Under the pieces are notes generated by a model. It worked only from the letters and a program-made list of their open reading frames with translations, ran no database searches and had not been told where the DNA came from. The position numbers and the translations under genes were made by a program. Of a stretch of 64,000 bases of DNA, positions 22,855-34,115 are shown one piece after another. This DNA is from Paroedura picta (taxonomy: Eukaryota > Chordata > Lepidosauria > Squamata > Gekkonidae), in assembly GCF_049243985.1 (NCBI RefSeq), contig NC_135371.1, forward strand, positions 2,443,501 to 2,507,500, read 5' to 3'. Each line of letters opens with the position of its first letter. The stretch's first letter is position 1.

Positions 22855-23746
22855 TCTCAACCTTTTTACCGTTGAGAAACCCCTGAAACATTCTTCAGGT
22901 CTTGAGAGACCCAAGAAGTGATGTCAGCAGGCCACACCTCCCTGCCACACCCCAAAAGGTCACATCACCAGAAGTGACATCATTCCGACACTCCCACCAG
23001 ATATGACATCACAGTCCATCTCCCCACCTCCACCCGGACCAGTGGCCCATTCTGCTGGGGGAGGCTTCTACCACTCCACTGACCCCTTCCACCACCACAC
23101 CGTGCAGTTGTTAAAATGAGAGTACTTACCTCTCTGAACTCCAGTCAGAGAGAGGTTTGGCCTCACTTGGAGTCCTGTGGTCAGTTTTGGACACCCCAAT
23201 TGAAGAGGGATGTAGACAAACTGGAGCGTGTCCAGAGGAGAGCAACAAAGATGGTGAGGGGTTTGGAGACCAAGACGTATGAAGAAAGGTTGGGGGATCT
23301 TGGTCTGTTTAGCCTGGAGAGGAGACGACTGAGAGGGGATCTGACAACCATCTTCAAGTATTTAAAAGGCTGCCATATAGAAGATGGAGCACAGTTGTTC
23401 TCTCTTGCCCCAGAGGGATGGACCAGAACCAATGGAGTGAAACTAATTCAAACGAAATTCCATCTAAATATCTGGAAGAAGTTCCTGGCAGTTAGATGCA
23501 ACAAGCCTTGGCCAGCAAATATTTTCATACCAAGGCCCCTCCCCTTTCCACCCTGTCCTGACCCATCATTGGCCATTTAGGGAGGGGGGGAAGTTGACAT
23601 GAGGATATGTGGTCCTATCGCCTGATAATTGACAAAAAAATTAAAAGATATATTAAAAAAATAATTAACTCCCACCCAATCAGAGAAACCCTTCCAGGGC
23701 CACTGAGAAACCCTGAAGTTTCATGAGATCCTGTTTGAGAAAGCCT
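22855..23746. mobile_element. hAT-like element with CTTTCTCAACC ends, split by CR1
   Basis: The left end is gcctttctcaacctttttac and the right end is 'tgtttgagaaagcc', an inverted pair. Phrases such as 'gagaaacccctgaaacattc' recur near the right end in inverted form (gagaaaccctgaagtttcat). It interrupts a CR1 copy and is itself split by the CR1 at 23116-23510. A related fragment lies at 55843-55930. Confidence 0.6.
23116..23510 (+). repeat. CR1 LINE ORF2 C-terminal fragment
   Basis: The plus strand reads [34 protein letters not shown] and [20 protein letters not shown]. It is a near relative of the copy at 53440-53965. Confidence 0.9.
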
Positions 23747-23867
23747 ATAGAGTAGGAGGCAGAATTAAAGTACAGCCTGACAAACTGAGTTAATATCACA
23801 AAATGAATTTCAAGAGAGATAAATGTCAAGTTCTGCATTTAGGTAAGAAAAATTCGAATGACTATAG

Positions 23868-24008
23868 CAGGGGTAGTCAAACTGCGGCCCTCCAGATGTC
23901 CATGGAGTACAATTCCCAGAAGCCCCTGTCAATGCTGGGGGAATTGGCAGGGGCTTCTGGGAATTGTAGTCCATGGACATCTGGAGGGCCGCAGTTTGAC
24001 TACCCCTG
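23868..24008. mobile_element. hAT foldback MITE, copy 5, inside CR1
   Basis: A 141-bp palindrome with perfect duplication gactatag (23860-23867, 24009-24016), inserted into a decayed CR1 copy. Confidence 0.92.
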
Positions 24009-24802
24009 GACTATAGGATGGGGGAACCTTGTCTTGACAATAGTACACATGACAGGGATATACAGGGCTTGGTAGGCCATACACTGAATGTGAACCAGAA
24101 GTGAGATGTGGTAGCTAAAAAAAGGCAAATGCAATTTTGGGCTGCATCAACAGAACTGCGGTGGCCTGATCACACAATGACAGCATTACTTTGCTCTGGT
24201 TAGATCAAATGTTTTGATCATCACAGTTTAAGAAGGTTGCTAACAAGCTCAAACATGTTTAGAACAGGATTGAAAAAGGAAGAGTGTCACATGAAGGATG
24301 GAGAGGAGTTGATTTCCGTAGTGACAGAAGGATGGCCCAGAACCAACAGATTGAAATTAAATCAGAAGAGTTTTCAGTTAAACATTAGGAACAGAGTTAG
24401 GAACGACAGAACAGGTTTCCTTGGGAAGGGGTGGGCTCTCGTATGGAGGTTTCTAAGCAGAAACCAGATAGTTATCTTGGAACAATGATGATTCTGAGGA
24501 TTTAGGCAGATCGTGAGAGTAAACAAGCAGGGAAGGGATGAGCCAGTGCTGCACCCTTGGGGCCGTTTTTATGCCAATTGCCACTTTTTGAGTCAGGAAG
24601 GAATTAGGGGTCCTGGAAGGTCCTCTGGACATGGAAGGGGAGGCAGGGCAGTTGTGAATTCTCTTTATTGTGCAGGTGGTTGGATTAGATGGCCCTTGAG
24701 GTCCTTTCTAGCTCTGCCTTTCTTTCCAAGAGTATATAAGGTTTCAGCTCCTTGTGGAATCCATGGCTTCCCTTCAGGTGTGATATACAACCAAACTTCT
24801 TG

Positions 24803-26616
24803 TCACAGGCTAAGGAGCTTCACAGCTTCTCCTCCCCTGGATCTGTTTAAGTCACTGAATGCAGAATCTGTGAGTGATGCTCTTTCTAAGTCTCTGCAAT
24901 CCAAAGGTGCCTTTCCTGTGTGGATTCTCTGATGCTGCTGAAGTTGACCTCTCTGACGGAATCTCTTTCCACACTGAGAGCATTCAAAAGGCTTCTCCCC
25001 TGTGTGGATTCTCTGATGCTGCTGGAGAGTGCCGCTCTGACTGAACCCCTTCCCACACTCTAAACATTTGAAAGGCTTCTCCCCTGTATGGGTTCTCAGA
25101 TGCTTCTTAAGAGTGCTAGTTAAACTGAATCGCTTTCCACACACTGAGCACTCAAAAGGCTTCTCCCCTGTGTGGATTCTTAGATGCCGTTGAAGATTGG
25201 AGCTCCGATTGAATTTCATTCCACACGCAGAGCATTCAAAAGATTTCTCCCTATTGTGAGTCCGTAGATGCTGGTGAAGATTGCCACTCCTACAGAATTT
25301 CTGTCCACACTCTGAGCACTCAAATGGCTTCTCCTCCAGGTGGGTTCTAAAATGCTGTTGCAGAGTGTCGGTCCGACTAAATTTCATTCCACACTCTGAA
25401 CATTCAAAAGGTTTCTCCTTTGTGTGGATTCTTTGATGCTGCTGAAGATGGCCACTCTGACTGAATCCCTTTCCACATTCTGAGCATCCAAAAGGCTTCT
25501 CCCCTGTGTGGGTCCTTTGATGCTTTTGCAGAGTGCCACTCTGACTGAATCTCTTTCCACACTCAGAGCATTCAAAAGGCTTCTCCCCTGTGTGGGTTCT
25601 TAGGTGCTTCTTAAGGCTGCTTGTTGAACTGAATCTCTTTCCACATTCTGCACATTCAAAAGGCTTCTCCCCTGTATGAGTCCTTAGATGCTTCCTCAGA
25701 CTGCTATTTGAACCGAACAGCTTTCCACATTCTGAGCATTCGAAAGGCTTCTCACATGTATGAATTCTTAGATGCCGTTGAAGATAGGAACTGCAGCTGA
25801 ATTTCTTTCCACACTCTGAACATTCAGAAGGGTCCTCCTCACTCCTAAGGTGCTGTTGGAGAGTGTCAGTCCAACCGAATTTCATCCCACACTCTGAGAA
25901 TCCAAAATGTCTCTCCCTTGTCTGCAATCGTTTATGCTGTTCAAGAGGGGCACTCAGGCTGAATCTCTTTGGACGTGCTGGGTACTCAAAAGCTTTCTCC
26001 CCTCTGTGCATTCTGTGGCACGCAAGGAGCTGTGATCTGTATTTGTAGTTCTTTCCACACCAAAAGCACTTGTGTGCCTTTGTTATATTGTGCTTTGGAA
26101 AGCATAGATTACTCGGTCTTCCGGCAGAGAACGTCATTTCACTCTCTGAGAGGACAACTGGCTTCTCTCCAGCATGGATCCCTTGGTGCTGAGCCAGGTC
26201 TGATGTTTCTGACAAGCTCTTCTTAGAGTCTAAGAATCCATAAGGTTTCTCTCCTGGCTGTGCTCTTAGATGTCTGAGCAGCTCTGTTTGACTGAGGAAG
26301 CTCTTTCCACACTCCAGGCATTGGTGGGTCTTCTTTCCACTGTGCAGTTCTAAATGGACACTACATTGGGTTTGATCCGAGAAGTTCATGCCACACTCCA
26401 AGCACTTGTATAGTTCTTCCACCATATGTCTTGTTTCACAGAAATCCCACCCCTGGCAAGGAATGGGTTGATCCCTCTTCTCTCCTGTGTGGCTTCCTTT
26501 CTGCCTCTCAGGTCCACCTTGATTCCTGATGTTTCCCCTCAAGTTTCCATTCTTGACTTCATCTGGCAACAGATGATGCAGTTCTTCATCCTCCTCACTC
26601 CTCTGACTATCCCGTG
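24803..26616 (-). CDS. Gene 3 finger exon: 12 canonical fingers plus one atypical
   Basis: 18 finger units. Unit 1 and units 8-18 are canonical. Unit 5 reads [20 protein letters not shown] with H replaced by C at the third ligand and a new H beside it. Unit 2 ends HLRAQ, losing its last histidine. Units 3, 4, 6 and 7 are degenerate. The exon start assumes use of the 'attccag' AG because the usual position reads AC. The last finger is followed by [20 protein letters not shown] and a Leu-rich end. Confidence 0.9.
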
Positions 26617-29600
26617 CTGGAATGAAGAAAGAGATTCCGTTAGTATCCATGATGGGAGTTCTGATACCTGAGAATCGCAGGCTGCTGATTTCCCTGGCTT
26701 CTCTCTCACGCTGTTTTATATCGGACACTCTCCTACCTCAAGGGGGTGGGAGGGACAGCCTTTTGGAGGGGTCTCTTGCCTCTTGGGGAGACAGGAGGTT
26801 GCTGTAATGCTTTGTCTATTCCGCTGTTGCTCAACCAATGGTGCTTCAACCGAGAGCTTGTCTCTCTGTTTACTGGGCTTATGGGTCAGTGGGAATCTCT
26901 TCAATAGCGCACAATTCTACCCTCAGGGAGTACGGTATGGTTTGGCAAGTTCCCCTCGGCTTACCGGCTTAACTGGTGGGACTATTCACCACAGGCCATC
27001 CCTGCAAGGTAGAACTCTAAATAACTTCAAAATTCAGCTGCCCAAGATCTCCCCAAAACAATACGGGGAGCCCATATCCTGCAGGGACTGCACTGGCTAC
27101 CAACTGAATACCAGATCAGGTTCAAGGTGGGGGTACTCACCTTCAGGGTCCTGCGTACCTCAAGGACCGTCTGCTTGCCTATACTCCCCAAAGTGGGACT
27201 TGCTTTTTCCGTTCCGACCACTTGGTGACCCCTGGACCCAAAGGCATTTGCCTGACCTCCACCAGAGCCAGAGCTTCCTCATCCTGGGGGAATGGGCTCC
27301 CCAACAAAATCGAGGCCCTGCTGAGACTCCAGCCATTCTGTAGAGGCTACAAAACGGAGCACCGACAGCACTCGGGCGTAAAGAGTCCAGGCAGTCTTGA
27401 TGTTATCCCAAATCCGGCTGGGGATGGCTTGAAGACATGAGGCCGGGAGTTGCCCTCCTTCCTGACCCACGCTGTGCTGGTGTGGATGACACATCCCAGC
27501 CTGTCCTCCCATGCCCCCCCCCCAGAAGAGGTCACAAGGGATCATAAATGCCTTGGGAGCTTCCAAGTATGACTACAGGACAGGGAAAGAACATGCCTAC
27601 GTAGGCAATGCACAGAACTGTGCCTGAGACACACAAGCGCACACCAACCCAATCACATCCCCTGGCGAGACATGGCATCTGCGACCACATTTGAGCTCCC
27701 TTTCATTTGCTTGATGCTGAACTGGAAATCCTGAAGGGGGCTTGACAATTCTCCCAAACCCAAAGCGGCTGAGAAGTGAAGCCGAAACCCCCCACGGACA
27801 TTCCTTGCCCATCCCATTGACACAATCACGAGAGAGACTCACTTGCAAGCAGCTCACTTGGGAGAGACGGAGCCTCCTGAGATCTTCTTGAGAAACTCTC
27901 CAGACATTCTTCCCCCCAAAGGCCTCTGTCTGCCTTCATCATAGTCTCGTTTACATTTCTGGCTTCTTTTTGGGGAGGGGGGAGAGGGGGGGAGAGACAG
28001 AATGATTATTCTTGCATTGGGAAAGAAAGAAATCCAAGGAAGAGGGGAAGTTCTTCCAGAAGGACAGAGCCATGGTCATAATCAAAGCTCCGAATGCCAG
28101 CCACTATAAAGAAGAGCTGGTTTTTATACCCTGCTTTTCACTGCATGAAGAAGCCCCAAATCGGCTTACAAACAGCTTTCCCTTTTCTCCCCACGACACC
28201 CTGTGAGGTAGGTGGGGCTGAGAGAGCTCTGAGAGAACTGCTCTACAAGAACAGCTCTGAGTGAACTGTGACTAGTCCATGATCACCCAGCTGGCTGCAT
28301 GTGGAGGAGAGGGGAATCAAAGTCAGTAAGAGTCTGCCACTGTAGCCACCATGCCACGCTGGCTCTCAAAGGGACAGATCCTGTCCTGATCACAGCCAGA
28401 CCAGATGGCTCTAATCTCCTCTGAGCAAAGGCATGTTGTAAAGGCTGGCACTGGGAAACTGGGATCTGGACCCTTCCGGAGTCTTCCTTAGGGCCTCTCA
28501 GCCCTGCCTTGCCCTCATGCCAGGCATCCTCTCTGGCTTGGGTGTTGGCCACTAAATGGCCTCTGTTGCCCATGGAGGATCCTTACCCAGAGAGGCCACA
28601 TTCCCAGCGTTCTCCAGCATGACTTCCCTGTGCAGAGCTCTCTGGCCTGGATCCAGCAGGGCCCATTCTGCCTCCGTGAAAGACACGGCCACCTCCTCGA
28701 AGGAAAAGGGCCCCTGGAAGAAAAGGCAGAATCTCTTATCACAGATGATGTCCGGCAGAGGCTGCACCCTTGGTGGGGCATTATGTGAGGGTGCAGGACA
28801 TGGAGCTTGGGACGCGTAAAAGGAGTAGGGATCAGAACCTCTCTTGCTCAGGCAGTAGGAGCAAAAAGGTCCCTGGGAAAGGACTGTCCCCCATTCATCC
28901 CCCCCCCTACCTGGAAAAGAGCTGGAGCAGTCGTTTCCACTCCGCTGCAAAGATGACAGCTTGACAACATCTCTTCCCCACCTGGAAGGGAGAAATAACT
29001 GGAAGGATGGATTTTAGCCTCACCTTCATATTTTGTTAAATCAGTAATAATTTAAAATACATCCTGGAACAGGTAGAAGCACAAGGTGCACCTGAGCCTT
29101 CTCCTGCCCCAAGCTTTCTACCAATGGCTTCACTGAACGCCCCGATCCCATCGGCAAAGGAGACATGCTTACCGCCTGGCAGGGCCTCTTGGGCACGCTC
29201 CTCAGCCAGCACCCTCTGACTTTCCTCTGACGGGGCTTCTTCTGCCCCAGAAAAGTTCCCTTCTATCTTCACAGAGGGTCCCCACTTCTGGAAGAACAGT
29301 AAGAGAGACCAGTAAGAGAAGAAGTGGAGGAGGCCGAGAAAACAGATCCTGCCCCACTCCCAGACTCTGCATTCTCACATCAACCAGCAGAGCTGCTCCA
29401 AACCTAGGGGCAAGAATCAGGGTTGGGTTTTCTTCTCTGCCTAGTGAATTCTCTAGAGGCAGAAATATCTGTCGAGGAAATCTGAGCAAAAGAAACCCCC
29501 CCTCACCTGTTCGGCCTGCCTCTTCTCCTCTGCCTGGCTCAGGAGGAAGCCTTCGGCCAGGGCCACCGCCTGGGAGCTGCTCTCCGGCCCGCATCCTCTC

Positions 29601-29929
29601 ACCCAGCCCTGCATCTCCTGGGGCAGGAGGGCCAGGAACTGCTCCAGGATCACCCGGTCCAGGATCTGCTGCTTGGTGTGCCTCTCCGGCTCCAGCCAGC
29701 GGTTGCAGAGTCCGTGGAGCCGGCTGCAAACCTCTCGGGGCCCGTCAGCCTCCTGGTAGCGGAAGTGCCGGAAGCATCGTCTGCGTTTATCTGCAGTCAT
29801 ACCATCCTGAGACAGAATCTCTGGTGCAGCATTTTCCCAAAATTCAACACCACTCCCAGCCTGGGTGGGAAGGAGACTTCTCTTTGATCTTGTGTCCATT
29901 CCAGGTCCCTTTGAGTCCTGCTCTTCCAT
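24803..29929 (-). CDS. Gene 3: SCAN-KRAB-C2H2 zinc finger protein (spliced CDS)
   Basis: Exons 29507-29929 (SCAN from its first ATG), 29173-29287, 28911-28981, 28587-28713 (KRAB-A), 27843-27965 and 24803-26616 (fingers) total 2673 nt, about 890 aa. The finger-exon acceptor used by the other genes is mutated; the nearby upstream AG keeps the frame and adds one residue. KRAB keeps MLE. The protein ends with a unique 38-residue tail after the last finger. The exon-2/exon-3 intron is short (about 190 nt). AATAAA occurs on the minus strand at 24664-24669, about 135 nt past the stop, a plausible polyadenylation signal. Confidence 0.84.
26930..27345 (+). repeat. L2-type LINE fragment
   Basis: The plus strand shows '[20 protein letters not shown]'-like and '[16 protein letters not shown]'-like words, the end of an L2-type reverse transcriptase, broken by stops. 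It lies in the intron between exon 5 and the finger exon of gene 3. Confidence 0.65.
27843..27965 (-). CDS. Gene 3 exon 5, KRAB-B-position linker exon
   Basis: 123 nt, phase 1 to 1, acceptor 'ccaaaaag', donor GTGAGT. It reads [20 protein letters not shown] then [18 protein letters not shown]. Confidence 0.8.
28105..28377 (-). repeat. tRNA-derived SINE
   Basis: The reverse complement of the main family: 'aagaagagctggtttttata' at the left, 'acccagctggctgcatgtgg' and 'ccacgctggctctc' at the right. Confidence 0.82.
28587..28713 (-). CDS. Gene 3 KRAB-A exon
   Basis: 127 nt, acceptor 'tcttccag', donor GTAAGG. It encodes [20 protein letters not shown], then [18 protein letters not shown] is intact; the usual NYG reads NAG. 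Confidence 0.92.
28911..28981 (-). CDS. Gene 3 exon 3, short linker
   Basis: 71 nt, phase 1 to 0, acceptor 'cccttccag', donor GTAGGG. It reads [20 protein letters not shown] in the joined frame. Confidence 0.75.
29173..29287 (-). CDS. Gene 3 exon 2, acidic linker
   Basis: 115 nt, phase 0 to 1, acceptor 'tcttccag', donor GTAAGC. It reads [20 protein letters not shown] then [18 protein letters not shown]. Confidence 0.8.
29507..29929 (-). CDS. Gene 3 SCAN exon with start codon
   Basis: The first ATG is at 29929 ([18 protein letters not shown]..). The exon probably begins at the acceptor 'ttaccatag' at 29960, leaving 31 nt of leader. SCAN reads [40 protein letters not shown] and [20 protein letters not shown]. 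The donor is GTGAGG. Confidence 0.9.
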
Positions 29930-30089
29930 CTCCTTCGCTTTCTCTTTGGTTGGCTCCAACTATGGTAAGAGACTTTCACATGGCTATGAAGAGGAAAGGA
30001 AAACAAAAAGGCAGAACAAAAGCAAAAGATTTGCCCAGTGGATCAGAAAGTGCAACCTTGTTGTGGTTTGTGGGTCAGGATAAATGTCA

Positions 30090-30235
30090 CTGTGCCACAT
30101 TAAAGTGTGTGTCCAGTGGCACCTTTCAGACCAACAGTTTTATTCAAGGAATGAGCTTTCATGTGCAAGCACACTTCTTCTGCACCCGAAAGCAGAAGCC
30201 ACTGGACTCAAACTTCATTCAGACCAACACAGCTC
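30090..30235 (-). repeat. Unclassified interspersed repeat
   Basis: It contains 'cagtggcacctttcagacca' and 'aggaatgagctttcatgtgc', the reverse complement of the family seen at 3485 and 41690. Confidence 0.5.
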
Positions 30236-30779
30236 CCCACCTGAACTTAATTTGTGCTATATTATTATGCGACATGCTCTTTTTAGATATGCCGGTTTGG
30301 TCCTTCGGAAAAGTAAACCATCTTTGTTTGGCTCTGTGGTGCCTGGTTCTGGGAAATCAGTCTGTGTGAGGGATCAACTTAATTTCTCTGTCCGGTCACA
30401 GAGCAGGATGCTGTCCGAGGGGACTACGCCACAACTAAACTGGAGCCCAGGACAAAGTAACTCTTAATGGCTTCTTTATTGTCAGTATCTCCTCAGTAGG
30501 GTAGAAATAGCTCTGTCCCAGTAGCCAGCAGGGGGGTGGGCCAGGGGGCCTGCCAGCCTCTCCATGTCAGGGCAGAAGGGCCACCTGGGTGAACAGAGGC
30601 AGGGGGTGTTGTAATATGAATTTGGGGCTGGGTTTGGGATTTAAACCAATATCCATACCTGAATATGAGAATAAATCTGTATGAGAGCCTTTAGACTTCC
30701 CATCTCGCTTGGAAGAGCGCTCCCATAGGCTGGGGCCAGGGGGCCAGTCCTGCAGGTATGAAGGTCCCAGGTAATTTAG
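30236..30779. other. Gene 3 intron 1, nothing recognised
   Basis: No exon, known domain or clear repeat. Confidence 0.35.
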
Positions 30780-31090
30780 AAGAAGGAGGGTTCGTTTTAT
30801 ACTCTGCTTTTCACTACCCAAAGGAGTCTCAAAGTGGCTTACAATTGCCTTCCTCTCCCCAAAATAGACATCCAGTGGGGTAGGTGAGGCTGAGAGAGCC
30901 CTGACAGAATTGCTCCAGGGCTCTAAAGAGAACCAAGATCTTGAACTTGATCTGGTCCTCAATCTGGAGCCACTGCAGCTGGGAAAGCACTGACTGAATA
31001 CGAGCTCTCCACCAGGAGCCAGGGAGGACCCAGGCCAGTGCATTCTGGGCCAGCTTCTGGACAACTTTCAAGTGTGGCCCTGTGTAATCA
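30780..31090 (-). repeat. Partial SINE joined to L2-type LINE fragment
   Basis: 30780-30905 is the 3' half of the main SINE ('ttttcactacccaaaggagt'). 30905-31090 reads, on the minus strand, VQKLAQNALAWVLPGSWWRA and LQWLQIEDQIKFKILVLF, an L2-type reverse-transcriptase end. Confidence 0.68.
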
Positions 31091-31274
31091 TTCTGTTTCC
31101 TTGAAGTAACTCTTTACTTATTTAGGGTCATAGTAACAATTAGGAGAAGGATTCTTGTTTTCTGTTTGGTCCCAAGTGGTTAATTTGTCATAACAAAACA
31201 AATATGGGATCCATCTCACAAGTACTGACTGAGGTCAATGTTGATGGGCAAACCCTTCTTTTGTTGCGGTAACT

Positions 31275-31387
31275 CAGGGCTAGTCAACCTGTTGTCCTCC
31301 AGATGTCCATGGACTACAATTCCCATGAGCCCCTGCCAGCAATTGTAGTCCATGAACATCTGAAGGACGACAAGTTGACTACCCCTG
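31275..31387. mobile_element. hAT foldback MITE, copy 6
   Basis: The arms and the right end 'gactacccctg' match the family. The left end is altered (cagggctagtc) and the flanking duplication is no longer clear. Confidence 0.82.
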
Positions 31388-31804
31388 CTGTTAACTCATG
31401 GAGACTCTCCCTCTGTTTCAGGCACACAAGTGGAGAAGGGACAGACTGAGGGAACCAGGTAAGGGACACAACCGATGGGGAGGCAGACGGAACCCTCAAG
31501 AGATTCTCCCATCATGCACTTCTCCCTCCCTCCCTCCCTGCAGGATGCAGAGCGCCTGTCTGCAAGGATGCAAAACCCAATCAGGGAACCCCGAGGGAAG
31601 CCACACCGGCCAAAATGCGGGCCAAGCAAGGGCCTGTCTGCCCCGACCCCCCAGCCTGAGGGTCTCCTTTCATTTGCAAGAACATTGAGATCCTGGCTCT
31701 CTGCCCCCCCAGGCCTCCCCCCACAGGGCCGTCAAGGCAAGAAAATCACATTTCGAGTGCATTGAAGACCCCCCCCCCCACCCGACACAAGGTAGCAGCA
31801 CAGC
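31388..31804. other. Gene 3 intron 1, unannotated stretch
   Basis: No repeat was recognised. On the plus strand there are exon-like signals ('ctctgtttcag' and, 37 nt later, GTAAGG), but no recognisable protein. Confidence 0.3.
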
Positions 31805-31806
31805 TA

Positions 31807-31954
<148 letters not shown>

Positions 31955-31968
31955 ACATCCTGACTTAC

Positions 31969-32175
31969 TTATGAGTAAATCTCCGCCTGCGAGTCTTCTC
32001 CCAGCTGCGGCCCCCCTTCCCGAGTCGGATGCAAAGCTCCTCCCCCTCTCCCCCCCCCCAGGAAAAGCGCCTTTCTTCTTCCCGCCCCCCCCCCCCGCCC
32101 GGCCGCTCTAGCAACGCGCTCTGTGGGCGCCACCCTTTGCCGCCCGCGGCCCCCGAAGGGATCCGTGCCGCGCAG
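31969..32175 (-). promoter_or_regulatory. Gene 3 first exon and promoter region, GC-rich
   Basis: C-rich block homologous to the others ('ggccgctctagcaacgcgct'). The donor ATAA|GTAAGT is at 31968. Long C runs (for example 32050-32060 and 32086-32099) could form G-quadruplexes on the transcribed side. Confidence 0.55.
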
Positions 32176-32182
32176 GCTGCAT

Positions 32183-32318
32183 CAGGGGTGGGCAAGCTGC
32201 GGCCCTCCAGATGGCCATGGACTACAATTCCCATGAGCCCCTGCCAGCGAAGGCTGGCAGGGGCTCATGGGAATTGTAGTCCATGGCCATCTGGAGGCCC
32301 ACAGGTTGACTACCCCTG
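32183..32318. mobile_element. hAT foldback MITE, copy 7
   Basis: Both arms are well kept (start caggggtgggcaagctgcgg). It inserted immediately 5' of the gene 3 GC block. The flanks do not match, so the duplication is lost or the element was rearranged. Confidence 0.85.
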
Positions 32319-32545
32319 CCTTAAAGGAACCTGTGCTTTATTGGCTATCAAGAGAGTCCTGTCATTCAAACCCCTCCAAAGCTCTGACAAACTCTCAAAG
32401 CCTCACAAAGCTCCCTAAGGGTTGGGAATGTCTCCTGCTTTCCCCAAATTGTTTCCCCCTCCCTCGCCTTCTGCCTGCCTTTCTATTGGCTGACAATGGG
32501 TCTTAGCACCACTCAGCACTCCCAGCAAGCAAGGCTCGGTGCCTC

Positions 32546-32782
32546 CAGCGTGGCGCAGTGGTTAAGAGGGGCAGCTTCTAATCTGGAGAGCCGGGTTTGA
32601 TTCCCCGCTCCTCCTCCACATGCAGCCAGCTGGGCGACCTTGGGCTAGTCACAGCCCTGATAGAGCTGTTCTCACAGAGCAGTCCTGTCAGCTCTCTCAG
32701 CTTGTTGTGCGGAGAGGAAGGGAAGGTGATTGTAAGCCACTTTGAGCAGTGAAAAACAGGCTGCAAAGCCCAACTCTTCTCC
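32546..32782 (+). repeat. tRNA-derived SINE
   Basis: The head 'gcgtggcgcagtggttaaga' and B box 'gccgggtttgattccccg', with the end 'aaagcccaactcttctcc'. Confidence 0.85.
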
Positions 32783-32814
32783 GGAACTAGAGGGGGAAAA
32801 TAAGGTGTGTAGCT

Positions 32815-32965
32815 GTGTTGGTGGAAGAACAGAATTTGAGTTCAGAAGCACCTTTACGGACAAGGACGTTTAATTCAAGGTATGAGCATTCCTGTGCACA
32901 ATCCCTTTATCAGAAACCGTCCATTGGACTCAGGTGTCATTCAAAGGGTTATTTCCTTGGGTGCA
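32815..32965 (-). repeat. Unclassified interspersed repeat
   Basis: 'gttcagaagcacctttacgg' and 'attggactcaggtgtcattc' match the reverse complement of the family at 3485. Confidence 0.5.
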
Positions 32966-33334
32966 CAAGAGCTGGAAAAGCCAACAGCGATGCAGTTGCT
33001 GGAAAACACCCAAACAGGAGGAAAGCCTCAAATCTTCCCACTTTGTCCTTTCGGGACCTGGCTACACTTGTGGGGGAGCAGAAGGACTGTGGCTTGAGAA
33101 GCTGAATTGGGATGCCTGGATGGGGACAGGCCAGCGGGACAGGGAGGAAAAGCCGCCCCAGGCTAGGTAGCCCTGCAAGGCGGATGGATGACCTGTCAAA
33201 GAATTAGCAGGCAAACAGGTGGACAGAAGCTACTGAGGAAGAGTCATCAGGGATTGTCGAAGGCAGCATCTCGTCTCTCTGTTTGGGGGCAAGGGGCCGG
33301 ACAAGCATGGGCACAAGGGCGCCCCAGTGGATCT

Positions 33335-34115
33335 TGTTTAGCTGGACTTCCAGAAAGCGTTTGATAAAGTTCCTCCTCAAAGGCTCCTAAATCGACTCAG
33401 CAGTTATGGGATAAGAGGAAGTCTGCTTGAGGGTTAAAAACGGATGAAACTGAGAGGGACTCTCAATGGAAGGTGGGAGGCAGAGGGGGAGCGCAGGGTT
33501 GGGTGCTTTTATTATTAATTAATTAATACATTAACTTTCCAGACCGCCCCCCCTGAGACCGGCTCAGGGCGGTGTACATACACAATTAATCCAGACCAGC
33601 AATTAAAACCATAAAACAACAAATCCAACGATTGAAAACCCTACTAATGGTTTAGCAGCATCTCATTAACCACACTGATGATTCTTTCCACCCAGAATTC
33701 GGCCACTGCCAGGAGGTCTTTCCCAGGGGGGGTGTCTCTCTGGGGGTGTTTTCTCAGGGGGAGGGGCCCATAGATGTCACAGGGTCATGGGCCTCAACCA
33801 AAGCCTTGTTGGAAGAGCTCCGTCATGCAGGCCCTGAGGAACTGTGCTTCATTCATGATCCGGAGTTGGGAAGAAGCAGAGCAGTGGCCAGTTTTGTGGA
33901 TGGCACCAGCTGTTTAAGGATGGGGAGAACCAGGGGCTGTGAGGAGCTCCGCAATGAGGTTCAACGTGGGCAAGTGCAAAGTAACACAAACTGGAGCCAA
34001 ATAGATGACGACGGGGTCTGAACTGGCAGCAATTGACCAAAAGAGAGACCTGGGAGTCGTACTGCAGATTATACACTCTGCTTCCCAATGACCAATGAAA
34101 GGGTGCCCCAGATTG
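33335..34115 (+). repeat. CR1 LINE split by an L2-type fragment
   Basis: 33335-33500 reads LDFQKAFDKVPPQR-like words and 33850-34115 reads ELGRSRAVASFVDGTSCLRM and later FNVGKCKVTQTGA, consecutive parts of CR1 ORF2 on the plus strand. Between them (33500-33850) is the reverse complement of an L2-type 3' end ('ccggctcagggcggtgtaca'). Confidence 0.65.

Larger units (their letters stand above)
22110..24730 (+). repeat. Nest of CR1 LINE copies
   Basis: Several plus-strand CR1 pieces are layered here. A tail lies at 22130-22200 ('ggggttggactggatgaccc'). A decayed RT region at about 22680-22850 includes GSVLGP-like and ADDTKLG-like words. KCQVLHLGKKN-like words lie at 23800-23860, and a tail at 24660-24715. 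Two DNA elements and a second CR1 copy interrupt it (listed separately). No intact frame remains. Confidence 0.75.

Noticed and set aside
29202-29729. GC-rich shifted frame ([15 protein letters not shown]...) over SCAN exons, repeated in several genes
   Set aside because: It is an alternate frame of the conserved SCAN exon and changes wherever SCAN codons change silently.
31398-31765. Possible plus-strand exon with acceptor ctctgtttcag and donor GTAAGG
   Set aside because: The signals are plausible, but the 37-nt piece encodes nothing recognisable and no counterpart exists in the other introns.
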